64,000 bases of DNA from Roseibium alexandrii DFL-11 (GTDB lineage Bacteria; Pseudomonadota; Alphaproteobacteria; Rhizobiales; Stappiaceae), in the NCBI RefSeq assembly GCF_000158095.2, contig NZ_CM011002.1, positions 310,001-374,000 of the forward strand. Reading direction: 5' to 3'. Positions 54,747-63,880 of the stretch are shown here, in pieces. Numbering within the stretch: position 1 is the first letter of the stretch; every line of letters starts with the position of its first letter. The translations under genes were made by a program, and so were the position numbers. Below the pieces are notes generated by a model. It was not told the DNA's origin, searched no databases, and saw only the letters and a list, made by a program, of their open reading frames with translations.

Positions 54747-55481
54747 TTATTGCAGGTAGCTGTCGACGATCTGCCAATATCTTGGATCCCGCCAAACTTT
54801 GGACACAGCCTTTGACAAGCGGGCTTTAAGGGCGGGGGATACAGACTTGTTAGCGGCCAGCCACTGCACGCCGTGTGAAAGTGGCGCCCCGACCTGAAGG
54901 CGTGTGTGATCGAAACCCTGCTTTCGAGTGATGTAACTTGCGCGCATAGAAATGGTGTACCAGGCATCGACCCGTCCGGCCTGGAGCATCCGGGCCATCT
55001 GTTCTGCGGTAGCAATCTCGGTCAGATTTGTCAGACCATTTCGCCGCAGGATACGGGCCCTTTGGCTGCCTAAATGAACGCCGATGACTTTGTTGTCTGC
55101 GAGCGCCTGTTCAAAGCTGTCGATTTGCTCGTCAAGGGTGATGAAGGCGCTTTCCGTATAGATCAGCGGGGCGATGTATTTCAATTTTTCGCTGCGTTTG
55201 CGCGTGTAGGCCAATGAAAATATGAGAGACCCCGGAGTGTTTTCAACGAGGAGCTGAGCCCGTTTCCAAGGTGCAAATCGGATGTCGAGTTCGATGTCCG
55301 CTTCTTTCGCGACCAGTTCCATAATCTCAACAGAGATGCCGCGTTCTTCGGCGTTGATCGACAAAGGGGGAAGAAATCCGGTGTAGGCGATGATCTTGTC
55401 TTGGCTTCGGGCCCCTGCGGTGAAGGCAGCATATAAGCTTGCCCCCAACAGGACATGTCCCAGTATCCGAAGAATAGGCAA
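54747..55481 (-). CDS. Family 3 solute-binding protein, orphan
   Basis: Periplasmic protein of 244 residues with signal MPILRILGHVLLGASLYAAF, cleaved after TAGARS. The SBP_bac_3 core begins IIAYTGFLPPLSINAEERGI with IMELVAKEADIELDIRFAPW and later WKRAQLLVE and GSLIFSLAYT. It is a distant relative of the tandem pair near 37 kb. No permease nearby. The ligand is unknown; a role in signalling cannot be excluded. Confidence 0.85.
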   Translation of the reverse strand: MPILRILGHVLLGASLYAAFTAGARSQDKIIAYTGFLPPLSINAEERGISVEIMELVAKEADIELDIRFAPWKRAQLLVENTPGSLIFSLAYTRKRSEKLKYIAPLIYTESAFITLDEQIDSFEQALADNKVIGVHLGSQRARILRRNGLTNLTEIATAEQMARMLQAGRVDAWYTISMRASYITRKQGFDHTRLQVGAPLSHGVQWLAANKSVSPALKARLSKAVSKVWRDPRYWQIVDSYLQ

Positions 55482-55644
55482 GGTTTTTCCCCTGATTTTG
55501 CGGCGAATTATCAGGGGAAATACCAGTGTTATGTTAAAGGAGGCCTAAAGTCCCGCAAAGAAATGTGATGAATGTCATCAATGGCTTGGTCGTCCAGGAT
55601 GTATTGCGGAAAGCAGACATTTGTCGCAGAGATACTCTGCGGCA

Positions 55645-56055
55645 TCACTCTTTTGGTTCAAAGGACATTGCGTGGCCGTTCAGGCAATAGCGCAGGCCTG
55701 TTGGCGGAGGGCCGTCTGGAAAGACATGCCCAAGATGTGCATCGCATTTGTTGCACCGGATTTCCGTACGGATCATCCCGTGGGACCGGTCCTCAATCTC
55801 GCGGATGGCTTCAGGTTGAGCCGCCTGGAAAAAGCTTGGCCAGCCGCAGCCAGAATCAAACTTTGTGTCCGAATGGAAAAGCTCGGCACCGCAGCACACG
55901 CAATCATAGCGGCCGGCGGTAAAGCTGTTCCAGTAGGGGCCCGTATAGGGGCGCTCCGTGCCCGATTGACGGGTGACATAAAACTGCTCGGGCGTGAGCT
56001 GCGCCATCCATTCAGCCGTCGATTTTTTGAATTTGGTGTCGGTGTCGTCGCTCAT
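55645..56055 (-). CDS. msrB: Peptide-methionine (R)-S-oxide reductase
   Basis: Repair enzyme of 136 residues that reduces methionine-R-sulfoxide in proteins. Zinc ligands Cys52/Cys55 ([10 protein letters not shown]) and Cys101/Cys104 ([10 protein letters not shown]) are present. The catalytic Cys124 lies in LRYCLNG and a likely resolving Cys70 in SGCGWPSF. The start [12 protein letters not shown] has AAAAA/AGG upstream. No signal peptide, so cytoplasmic. Family and activity are secure. Confidence 0.95.
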   Translation of the reverse strand: MSDDTDTKFKKSTAEWMAQLTPEQFYVTRQSGTERPYTGPYWNSFTAGRYDCVCCGAELFHSDTKFDSGCGWPSFFQAAQPEAIREIEDRSHGMIRTEIRCNKCDAHLGHVFPDGPPPTGLRYCLNGHAMSFEPKE

Positions 56056-56122
56056 TGTTTTTTCCTAGCTTTGTACCGACTAAGAAATAAGAAAATCACC
56101 GGAATCGGCAAGGGGCGGAAGC

Positions 56123-57097
56123 TCATCCGCCAAGGACGCTCATTGAGAAATTGACACGGTTTCCGCCTTCCTGGCGGGCCTGAAAAACACAAGATTCTGA
56201 CGCAGCCAACAGAAATTCGGAGCTCTCCAACACGCCTTTGTGTTCGGCGACTGCGCAGGCTGTGCCGACCGAAGCGGTGACGACACCGTTGTGTGCGGTG
56301 TTTCCCGGGTTGGGGATCCCCAAGTCTTGAATCGCGACTTGTATATAGGCGCTGATGGTTTCGGCACCCATTTCGTGCGTTCGAGGCAAAAGAAGCGCGA
56401 ACTCCGACATCGAAATGCGGGCGGCGACGTCAGCGGGCCGCCGCGCGGTGTCTTTCAGAACGTCTGCCACTTTCGTTACGCAGTCGTCTGCAGCGCTCTG
56501 TCCGTACTGTTCGGAAATTGCGTCAAATTTATCGACCGAAACCTTGATAAGGGTGGTGTGGGTATTTTCGCGCAGTGCGATCGCCCACTCCCGGTTCAAT
56601 GTGTCTTCGAAAGCGCGGCGATTGTAGAGACCAGTCAAGGTATCCGTCTGGGTGGCAGCTTCCAGCAGCCCTTCGAGTTCCTTTTGCCGCGCAATACTTC
56701 GAAAGAAGACGGCAAAGGCGGCCGGTTCTCCGCCTTTTTCGATGAGGTGCGTGGTCACTTCGGCCCAAACAAGTGAACCATGTGCCGAGCGAAGCTGCAG
56801 ATCGGCATGGGGCAAGCTGACGTCTGGTGTTGCCGCTCCGGACAGAATCTTGTGAAGCGTCTCCGCCTCAGGATTGGGAGGACCAAGGTAGACAAGGTCA
56901 CTTAATTGCTCTGGCAATTTTTCGGAATCCCAGCCAAACAAACGGGCAGCGGACGGTGAGGCATACTCCAAGGTTCCGGTGAGACTCAGCTGGAGGATTG
57001 CGTCGCCGCTGAGTGACAAAAGTGTTTCGAAATTCAAATTGCTAGGCTGCGAAGTTGCAGCTCCGGACGCTGTCCCCCCATTTTGGTCCAAAGCCAT
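56123..57097 (-). CDS. PAS-GGDEF protein with degenerate signature
   Basis: Protein of 324 residues, cytoplasmic. A PAS domain (about 22-140, LLSLSGDAILQLSLTGTLEY and SAHGSLVWAEVTTHLI) is followed by a GGDEF domain (about 150-320, TDTLTGLYNRRAFEDTLN). Where GGDEF is expected the sequence reads RISMSEFALLLPRT (SMSEF at 229-233), so the residues that bind GTP/metal are altered and diguanylate cyclase activity is doubtful. It may instead act as a receptor or partner in c-di-GMP signalling. The start is MALDQNGGTA. A single gene before the Mrp operon, on the opposite strand. Confidence 0.88.
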   Translation of the reverse strand: MALDQNGGTASGAATSQPSNLNFETLLSLSGDAILQLSLTGTLEYASPSAARLFGWDSEKLPEQLSDLVYLGPPNPEAETLHKILSGAATPDVSLPHADLQLRSAHGSLVWAEVTTHLIEKGGEPAAFAVFFRSIARQKELEGLLEAATQTDTLTGLYNRRAFEDTLNREWAIALRENTHTTLIKVSVDKFDAISEQYGQSAADDCVTKVADVLKDTARRPADVAARISMSEFALLLPRTHEMGAETISAYIQVAIQDLGIPNPGNTAHNGVVTASVGTACAVAEHKGVLESSEFLLAASESCVFQARQEGGNRVNFSMSVLGG

Positions 57098-57585
57098 GCG
57101 TTGCCTCGCTTAATTTTTGCCGCTGAAACCACTGCGGCGTTTCTTAAAGTGAACGGTATTAGGGACGTGAAATCAAGAGGCTTACGGTATTAGGGGATTG
57201 TTCGCGAATCTTCAGCGCGATCCAGCGCGCAGTCCCTTTGAAATCAATGTTTACGTTATGAGACCGGCTTCATCTTTGGTGTTGGTTTGCAGTGGGATGC
57301 TTACCGCTGATTTGGTTGGTCGGCGGGCGGACAACGGTTAAATGTCGCAATAAGACAAATGGAATCAATTTTTAAATACTTTTGCACGAAGCTCGCAGCG
57401 TCAAGGGAGGCAACACCCTGGCGTTGAGTAAGGTATTGAATGGTCACGCGTTGTGCCTTGAAGTCCAAAAAACGGGTCCCAATTACGCACCTGACAGTTC
57501 CTATCCCGCTATTATGCCCCCCAAAGACATCGATTCGTTCTCGATATCCGCGATGCTTCATCGGCAACCGTAACGAAAGATCAGT
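57098..57585. other. Divergent region upstream of the Mrp operon
   Basis: A gap of 488 bases without a supported gene, covering promoters of the PAS-GGDEF gene and the Mrp operon. Open frames here (for example 57301-57732 on the minus strand) show no family resemblance. No riboswitch or operator was recognised. Confidence 0.5.
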
Positions 57586-59970
57586 ATGACGCCCGCAGTT
57601 ACTGACGAAACCACGCTTTTGGCTGTGCTTGCGCCGTTCGCGGCTGCAGTTGCCGCGCCGTTCTTGACGAAGTGGTTCAAACACAACGCGGCGTGGCCGC
57701 TGGCGGTGGTTCCCGCGCTCATCTTTTTGCACTTCGCAGGCTTTGTCGCACCTGTTTCTGAAGGGCAGTCGTTCGTTGCAGCGGTTGCTTGGGCGCCGAG
57801 TTATGGCGTGAACTTCTCTATCTATGTCGATGGTTTATCTACGCTTTTTGCGCTTCTCATTTCAGGGATCGGAACCTTCATTATTCTGTATGCAGGTGGC
57901 TATTTGAAAGGTCATCCGCAGCAAGGCCGTTTCTTTTCGTTCCTGTTCCTTTTCATGGGCGCAATGCTGGGGCTCGTGCTCGGCAATAACCTGATTTCCC
58001 TGTTCATTTTCTGGGAGCTGACGTCGATCACCTCCTTCCTCTTGATCGGATTTGACCACCTTCGGGCGGCGTCCCGACGGGCGGCAATCCAGGCGCTCGT
58101 GGTGACGGGCGGTGGCGGCTTGATCTTGCTGGCCGGTTTCATTGTCATCATTTCTGCGACGGGTGAAATCGAGATGTCGGTGCTTCTGGCATCGCCCGAT
58201 ATCATCAAGGATACCGGCCTGTATGTGCCGATCTTCATCTTGGTTCTCGGCGGAGCGTTTACGAAGTCCGCCCAGTTCCCGTTTCATTTCTGGCTTCCCA
58301 ATGCGATGGAAGCCCCCACGCCCGTGTCCGCGTTCCTGCACTCCGCTACGATGGTCAAGGCGGGTGTCTACCTTTTGATGCGAATGCACCCGCTTCTTGG
58401 AGACACTGCGCTCTGGACAACTGTTTTGCCGCTCTTTGGTGGTGTCACTTTGTTGGTGGGCACCATTCTGGCCGTGCGTCAGACTGATTTGAAGTTGATG
58501 TTGGCTTACACAACGGTGGCGTCTCTTGGTCTTCTCGTCATGTTGACGGGAACAAGCCACGAAAAAGCGCTTGAGGGGGCGGTTCTCTACCTTTTGGCGC
58601 ACTCCCTGTTCAAGGGCGCGCTGTTCATGGTTGCCGGAACCATCGATCATGAAGCGGGCACCCGAGACATCCGCTATCTTGGCGGCTTGCGCTCCGCGAT
58701 GCCGATTACGTTTGGGGCCGCCTGTCTTGCTGGACTGTCGATGGCTGGATTGCCGCCCTTCATTGGTTTTATCGCCAAGGAAGTACTTTACTACGGCACA
58801 TGGGGGTGGCCGGAATTTGGTCTCCTGATTACCATCGTTGCTGTTGTTGGCAACTCGTTGATGCTGGTGATCGCAGCGGCCGTTGCGATCAAGCCGTTCT
58901 TTGGCCCAGCGGTCGACACACCGAAACATGCCCATGAGGGGCCGGTCTTGTTGTTCGCCGGTCCTGTGGTGTTGTCGGTGCTGGGGTTCATCCTTGCGGT
59001 CATCCCGCATACCACGGGTGTTCTGTTTATCGGACCAACTTTGTCATCCTTGATTGGGTCTTTCACCGAGATCGATCTGCATCTCTGGCCGACCAAGATC
59101 AACGCCCCGTTGATCCTGTCCCTGATCACGATTGGCACCGGGATTTTCCTGTTTACCCAGCTCGACAAGCTGAGAGTTTTCGTCGCCCGAACTTTAACCG
59201 CCATCGGTTGGGGACCGGACAAAGGCTTCGACCAGGCAATCTCAGGTATTGTGTCGCTGTCTTCAGCCATCACCCGGGTGGTGCAGGGGGGCAAGATGCA
59301 GACCTATATGGCGCTGACTTTTCTTGCGGCCGGCGCCGCTGTATTGGTGCCGGGGTATGTCGGCGGCGGATGGCCGGCCATGCCCAAAATGCCCATATAT
59401 ACGTTCTATGAGTGGAGCATTTTCCTGATCGCCGTGCTTGGTCTGATCTCAGTGCTGGTCGCAAAAACACGTCTGACTGCCATCGTGTCTCTCGGCATCC
59501 AAGGGTTTGCAGTTGCCCTGATTTTCCTTCTCTTCGGTGCGCCGGACTTGGCCTTCACCCAGTTGATGGTCGAAACGCTGTCAGTGGTTATTCTGGCGCT
59601 TGTGATGACCCGTCTGAACCTGTCTCCCAGAGATCATCGCAATGGAGTGTCCACACTGATCACGGGTGCCATCTCCGTATCGGTCGGCCTTGGTCTCGGT
59701 TTGACCTTGATGGCGATTACACAGCAGCCCTTTGACCGCAGACTGTCGGACTTCTTCACTGAGTACAGCAATTCCATTGCCTACGGCCGGAACATCGTGA
59801 ACGTCATCCTCGTTGATTTTCGCGGCATTGATACGCTGGGTGAAATCGCGGTGGTTGCTCTGGCTGGGCTTTGTGTCCTTGCCCTCATTCGTGTGCACAC
59901 GAAGAAGACGCTTCCCGAGGATGAGGGCATTGATCAATCCGAAACAGGCGCAAAGAAGGAAGCCGTGTGA
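57586..59970 (+). CDS. mrpA: Mrp Na+/H+ antiporter subunit A
   Basis: Membrane protein of 794 residues, homologous to NuoL and to MnhA/PhaA. It has about 20 hydrophobic segments, the conserved FKSAQFPFHFWLPNAMEAPT-like channel region (TKSAQFPFHFWLPNAMEAPT) and LHSATMVKAGVYLLMR, plus the LMLAYTTVASLGLLVML and LFKGALFMVAGTIDHEAGTR stretches with charged residues for proton movement. The C-terminal extension (about 600-790) is the MrpA-specific part. It begins a six-gene unit whose products form one multi-subunit antiporter for Na+/K+ export and pH homeostasis. The stop overlaps the mrpB start. Confidence 0.95.
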   Translation: MTPAVTDETTLLAVLAPFAAAVAAPFLTKWFKHNAAWPLAVVPALIFLHFAGFVAPVSEGQSFVAAVAWAPSYGVNFSIYVDGLSTLFALLISGIGTFIILYAGGYLKGHPQQGRFFSFLFLFMGAMLGLVLGNNLISLFIFWELTSITSFLLIGFDHLRAASRRAAIQALVVTGGGGLILLAGFIVIISATGEIEMSVLLASPDIIKDTGLYVPIFILVLGGAFTKSAQFPFHFWLPNAMEAPTPVSAFLHSATMVKAGVYLLMRMHPLLGDTALWTTVLPLFGGVTLLVGTILAVRQTDLKLMLAYTTVASLGLLVMLTGTSHEKALEGAVLYLLAHSLFKGALFMVAGTIDHEAGTRDIRYLGGLRSAMPITFGAACLAGLSMAGLPPFIGFIAKEVLYYGTWGWPEFGLLITIVAVVGNSLMLVIAAAVAIKPFFGPAVDTPKHAHEGPVLLFAGPVVLSVLGFILAVIPHTTGVLFIGPTLSSLIGSFTEIDLHLWPTKINAPLILSLITIGTGIFLFTQLDKLRVFVARTLTAIGWGPDKGFDQAISGIVSLSSAITRVVQGGKMQTYMALTFLAAGAAVLVPGYVGGGWPAMPKMPIYTFYEWSIFLIAVLGLISVLVAKTRLTAIVSLGIQGFAVALIFLLFGAPDLAFTQLMVETLSVVILALVMTRLNLSPRDHRNGVSTLITGAISVSVGLGLGLTLMAITQQPFDRRLSDFFTEYSNSIAYGRNIVNVILVDFRGIDTLGEIAVVALAGLCVLALIRVHTKKTLPEDEGIDQSETGAKKEAV

Positions 59971-60389
59971 TGCGTACCGTCATTTTCCGAACCATTGCGC
60001 CGTATCTGTCCGCTCTGATGGTACTGTATTCCATTTTCGTCCTTCTGCGCGGACACAATGAACCGGGCGGTGGCTTCATCGGCGGGCTGATTGCAGCCTC
60101 TGCACTCGCGATCTTCGGCATTGCCTGCGGTGTTGCTGCCGTGCGCCGTGCGATCAAGGTGCATCCAATGAGCATTGCCGGATTTGGCTTGTTCATGGGA
60201 GCTGCGGCAGGGGTGATCTCGTTGTTCACCAATCAGCCTTTCATGACCAGCCAGTGGTGGCCGATCGATCTGTTCAATGTCCAGATCAAACTGTCGACAC
60301 CGTTGATCTTCGATATCGGGGTCTACCTGGTGGTGGTTGGGGCGATCAGTTCGATTGCGTTGGCGCTGGAAGAAAGGGAAAGCGACTGA
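59970..60389 (+). CDS. mrpB: Mrp Na+/H+ antiporter subunit B
   Basis: Membrane subunit of 139 residues with about four hydrophobic segments and the PGGGFIGGLIAASALAIFGI stretch (NEPGGGFIGGL) typical of MrpB/MnhB. Start ATG overlaps the mrpA stop (TGATG). The GTG three bases earlier is less likely. A member of the antiporter complex. Confidence 0.93.
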   Translation: MRTVIFRTIAPYLSALMVLYSIFVLLRGHNEPGGGFIGGLIAASALAIFGIACGVAAVRRAIKVHPMSIAGFGLFMGAAAGVISLFTNQPFMTSQWWPIDLFNVQIKLSTPLIFDIGVYLVVVGAISSIALALEERESD

Positions 60390-60766
60390 TGGAAACCGGT
60401 CTTTCTATCCTTGTCGGGCTGTTCTTCGCTGTCTCCGTCTACCTCATGCTTTCCAAGCAGCTGGTGAGAATGTTGCTCGGCATCGCGATCCTCGGAAACG
60501 CGGTCAACATGTCGATTTTCGTCAATGGGCGTCTAACCCGTGAGGTGCCGCCGGTCATTCCGGAGGGACTGATGGTGCCAACGGAGGTGATCGCAAATCC
60601 GTTGCCGCAGGCGCTGGTCCTGACAGCTATTGTGATCTCCTTTTCCTTCTTTGCGTTCCTTCTTGTGCTGGCCTTCAGGGCTTACCAGGAAGTCGGCACG
60701 GACGACGTCAACGAAATGCGCGTTGCCGAGCCTGAGAACGACCCGCTTCCGCCGCAAGGGTACTGA
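60389..60766 (+). CDS. mrpC: Mrp Na+/H+ antiporter subunit C
   Basis: NuoK-like subunit of 125 residues with three hydrophobic segments: METGLSILVGLFFAVSVYLM, RMLLGIAILGNAVNMSIFVN, and the third one PQALVLTAIVISFSFFAFLL, with the conserved PLPQALVLTAIVI region. The start overlaps the mrpB stop (ATGG after CTG). A member of the antiporter complex. Confidence 0.93.
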   Translation: METGLSILVGLFFAVSVYLMLSKQLVRMLLGIAILGNAVNMSIFVNGRLTREVPPVIPEGLMVPTEVIANPLPQALVLTAIVISFSFFAFLLVLAFRAYQEVGTDDVNEMRVAEPENDPLPPQGY

Positions 60767-60772
60767 TCTGAT

Positions 60773-62389
60773 ATGGCCAGCACTTATTCTTCTGAAAAAG
60801 TCGATTACTCCGCAGCCATGAACCTGGAGCCTGTGGCGGCCGCGGACTGGTTGATCGTGGCGCCGGTTCTGGTTTCGCTGATCGGCGGCGCCGTCTGCCT
60901 GATGATGCGCAAGAACACGGACGCCCAGCCTAAACTGGCGATGATTTTCCTGGCGCTTCTCGTCTTGGTCAACTTCGGGCTTTTGATCCGCGTTTTGGAT
61001 CAAGGTGTCATCACGATGGTGATGGGTGGCTGGCTGCCGCCGTTCGGGATTGCCTTCACGGTTGATGCGCTTGGTGCCACGCTGTCGCTGATTGCTTCGA
61101 TTGTTGCCTTTTGCGCCGGTCTTTATGGGATTGTAACCGTCGGGGCCACGGGGCGCAGATACGGGTTTTATCCGTTTCTTGTCTTGCTCATGGCCGGGGT
61201 GTGCGGGGCTTTTCTAACCGGGGACATCTTCAACCTCTATGTCTGGTTCGAGGTATTGCTGATCTCATCCTACGGCATGCTGGTTCTCGGCAATGAAAAG
61301 CCCCAGCTGGACGGCGCCTTGAAGTACGGTGTTTTGAATCTTATCGGCACGAACTTTTTCCTGATCGGGACCGGCATGATTTACGGCGTGTTTGGCACGC
61401 TCAACATGGCCGACATCGCAATCAAGATGTCTGAGCTCGACAGCCCGGCCTCCGGCACTTTGCTCACCATTGCGGTGCTTTACTTCCTTGCCTTTGCCAT
61501 GAAAGCTGCAGCATTCCCGGTGAATTTCTGGCTGCCGGCCTCCTATCACACACCGAACATCGTGGTTTCTGCCGTCTTTGCCGGGTTGCTCACAAAAGTG
61601 GGTGTGTATGCGCTCATGCGGATCTTCGTGTTGATCATGCCGGGTTCCCGCGAAGCGCTGGCGGATCTTTTTGCCATCGTGGCGATACTAACTCTCATGA
61701 CCGGGGCTTTTGGGGCGTTGGCGCAAAGCGAACTGCGCCGTTTGCTCGGATATCTTGTAATTGCCGGGATTGGCTCCATGCTGGCAGGCATTGCAGTCGG
61801 CACCACGCTGGCCCTTTCCGGTGCCATATTCTATGCGGTTCACTCGATTATCGTGATGACCGCTTTGTATATGGCCAGCGGGATCGTGAACATGATGTCG
61901 GGCACCTACGATCTGCGTCAGCTTGGTGGGCTGTATCAGCGGAACGTTGCCTTTGCGGCTGTTTTCCTGGTGCTTGCCTTCGCTGTTTCGGGACTGCCGC
62001 CCTTCTCCGGCTTCTGGCCGAAGGTCTTGCTGGTCGATGCGGCGTTCGCTGACGGCAGGGCCTTGCTCGGTGCCGCTATTCTGCTCAGCGGCTTTTTGAC
62101 GACCATCGCGATGGGCCGGGTGTGGATTTACGCATTCTGGCGAGGTGGGCCTGAGGGAACACCCGACGGCGAAAGCGCGGGACCGGGGGCGGCGGCTGCG
62201 GCTGCGATCGCAGGCGGTGGGGCCGCAGGTTTGGCGGGACCAGCCGTTTGGCTTCCGCTTGGCATTTTGACGGCAATGATTGTCTATTTCGGTTTGCAGC
62301 CGGAGTGGATGCTTGAACTCTCAACACGCGGAGCTGTTGGTCTGGTCGAGCCGCGCGGCTATCTGCGCTCTGTCTTCGGGGGGCTGTGA
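60773..62389 (+). CDS. mrpD: Mrp Na+/H+ antiporter subunit D
   Basis: NuoN/M-like subunit of 538 residues with about 14 hydrophobic segments. FPVNFWLPASYHTPNIVVSA is the conserved channel motif, with LLTKVGVYALMRIF and the lysine in AMKAAAFPVNFW likely in proton transfer. It has a Gly/Ala-rich C-terminal loop (GPGAAAAAAIAGGGAAGLAG). Six bases separate it from mrpC, and its stop overlaps mrpE. Confidence 0.94.
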   Translation: MASTYSSEKVDYSAAMNLEPVAAADWLIVAPVLVSLIGGAVCLMMRKNTDAQPKLAMIFLALLVLVNFGLLIRVLDQGVITMVMGGWLPPFGIAFTVDALGATLSLIASIVAFCAGLYGIVTVGATGRRYGFYPFLVLLMAGVCGAFLTGDIFNLYVWFEVLLISSYGMLVLGNEKPQLDGALKYGVLNLIGTNFFLIGTGMIYGVFGTLNMADIAIKMSELDSPASGTLLTIAVLYFLAFAMKAAAFPVNFWLPASYHTPNIVVSAVFAGLLTKVGVYALMRIFVLIMPGSREALADLFAIVAILTLMTGAFGALAQSELRRLLGYLVIAGIGSMLAGIAVGTTLALSGAIFYAVHSIIVMTALYMASGIVNMMSGTYDLRQLGGLYQRNVAFAAVFLVLAFAVSGLPPFSGFWPKVLLVDAAFADGRALLGAAILLSGFLTTIAMGRVWIYAFWRGGPEGTPDGESAGPGAAAAAAIAGGGAAGLAGPAVWLPLGILTAMIVYFGLQPEWMLELSTRGAVGLVEPRGYLRSVFGGL

Positions 62390-62865
62390 TGACAAGCCTA
62401 TTCTTGATCAATATCCTCATGGCCCTTGCTTGGGCGGCCGTAACTGGGAGTTTCAGCGAGATCAATCTTGCCCTGGGCTTCGTGCTTGGGACAGCTGCTC
62501 TCTACCTGATCCGCGAACAAGTCGGAACCACCGCTTACTTCAGCCGTGTCGGCAAGGCATTCAACCTGGCCGCAACCTTCGTTTACGAGCTGGTGCTGTC
62601 CGCTTGGCGGGTTGCGACCATCGTTGTGCGCCCGAAGATCGAGCTTCAACCAGGTTTCATTGCCTATCCTTTGACGGTGGACCGTGATTTCGAAATCACC
62701 ATGCTGGCAAATCTGATCACCCTTACACCAGGCACCTTGTCGGTGGATGTCTCTGCAGACCGCAAGACGCTTTATGTGCATTGTATTGATGTGCCGGATC
62801 CGCAAGCCACGATTGACGACATCAAGAACGGCTTTGAACGCAAGATCCTGGAGGTGTTCAGATGA
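62389..62865 (+). CDS. mrpE: Mrp Na+/H+ antiporter subunit E
   Basis: Membrane subunit of 158 residues. Hydrophobic first half ([37 protein letters not shown]) and the conserved [20 protein letters not shown] stretch, then the C-terminal cytoplasmic part with [20 protein letters not shown]. The start overlaps the mrpD stop (TGATG), and the stop overlaps mrpF. Confidence 0.93.
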   Translation: MTSLFLINILMALAWAAVTGSFSEINLALGFVLGTAALYLIREQVGTTAYFSRVGKAFNLAATFVYELVLSAWRVATIVVRPKIELQPGFIAYPLTVDRDFEITMLANLITLTPGTLSVDVSADRKTLYVHCIDVPDPQATIDDIKNGFERKILEVFR

Positions 62866-63380
62866 GCTCTCTCGATGCTTTTGCAGATGCTTATCTCGCC
62901 TGGGCCGTCAAGGCATCGCTCGGGATCCTCAGCATCTCATTCCTTATCATCGTCTACCGGATCGTGAAGGGGCCAAGCTTGCCGGATCGCGTTGTTGCTC
63001 TTGATATGCTGGTCGCGGTCGGCATCGGCTTTATTGCCGCGGTCGGCCTTTTGACCGGCTATTACCTTTACATCGACATCGCAATCACACTTGGCCTGGT
63101 TGGGTTTCTCGCAACTGTTGCCTTCGCCCGCTTCATCTTGAACCGGGGTGCGGCAGGGGATGCCACGATCATGGATGAGGTCAAAGACAGTATTAGACGG
63201 CGGGAGGGCAGGCCAATGAGCGCTGTTGTCACAATCCTCGCCGGAACCATGCTTGTGATCGGTGCCTTGTTTGCGCTGGGTGCTTCCATCGGTATTGTTC
63301 GGTTGAAGATGTTTATATGCGCACGCATGCGGCTTCAAAAGCTGGAACGCTTGGCTCAGGTCTCATGCTCATTGCTCTAG
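62862..63380 (+). CDS. mrpF: Mrp antiporter subunit F, reading into the start of mrpG
   Basis: The first 118 residues are MrpF, with three hydrophobic segments, the conserved [20 protein letters not shown] stretch and [20 protein letters not shown]. No stop codon occurs before the ATG of mrpG, so the frame continues as [20 protein letters not shown], the start of MrpG, then a frameshift near 63308 leads to an unrelated tail and a stop at 63380. The usual arrangement is a separate mrpF with an overlapping stop (ATGA at 63216 in another frame would be typical). The MrpF part looks intact; the fusion is odd. Confidence 0.8.
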   Translation: MSSLDAFADAYLAWAVKASLGILSISFLIIVYRIVKGPSLPDRVVALDMLVAVGIGFIAAVGLLTGYYLYIDIAITLGLVGFLATVAFARFILNRGAAGDATIMDEVKDSIRRREGRPMSAVVTILAGTMLVIGALFALGASIGIVRLKMFICARMRLQKLERLAQVSCSLL

Positions 63381-63559
63381 CGGTCTACGCAGCAGACTTG
63401 GCCGTTGCAACACGCGCTTTGGCCGGTGTCATATTCTTTCTTCTGACTGCCCCGATTTCGGCGCATCTGCTTGCTAAGGCTGCGTATGAAGCCGGATACC
63501 GTCCTTGCGCGGATACGAAAGAAGACGCCATGGCCGAGGTTTTTCCGCAAAAAGACTGA
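63216..63559 (+). pseudogene. mrpG: Mrp antiporter subunit G, disrupted by a frameshift
   Basis: MrpG is an approximately 110-residue subunit. Its start (ATG with GGGAGG upstream) reads [30 protein letters not shown], but the next residues expected, [18 protein letters not shown], lie in another frame. The DNA reads TTGAAGATGTTTATATGC where TTGAAGGATG would keep the frame, so one G appears missing at about 63307. The remainder (63317-63559) has the MrpG end with [20 protein letters not shown]. The site is not a long homopolymer. Either the subunit is lost or the assembly has an error. Confidence 0.78.
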
Positions 63560-63880
63560 TTTGAAACCGGTTGTGACTGCCGAAGCGCAGCAGTCATGAC
63601 CTTGCGGTAATACTTTTGATTAGGTGTGGATCAATGATCCGTAGAATGATCATTATTTCCGAGACCTAGTTTTTTATTGCATCCATTAGACTTTTATTTG
63701 AGAGCGGGGCTTGTCTGTGCAAGCCATGGTCTATATAAGGCTGGCAAAGACGCCTGCAAAGTAGAGTCTTTGTCGATTCTCGCCATTGTAAGTATCCCTA
63801 TTCTTATGTTTGCTTACGGAGTTTGGACTTGCAGGTAATCATAGCCGCAGTTTTGAATTTCAGTAGAGAACAGGTGTGAG
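63560..63880. other. Intergenic region upstream of the MucR gene
   Basis: A stretch of 321 bases without a supported gene. It is AT-rich near 63610-63690 and has TATATAAGG at 63733, which could be part of the promoter of the regulator that follows. The distance fits a long leader, as in mucR/ros genes that are autoregulated through AT-rich upstream DNA. Confidence 0.45.

Noticed and set aside
54626..55015. N-terminal extension of the FG-GAP-like protein frame
   Set aside because: Overlaps the 3' end of the solute-binding protein gene, lacks coding character and precedes a clear signal peptide with its own ribosome site.
57862..59010. 382-codon open frame opposite mrpA
   Set aside because: Antisense to a conserved antiporter subunit, with Arg/His/Gln-rich text typical of antisense frames.
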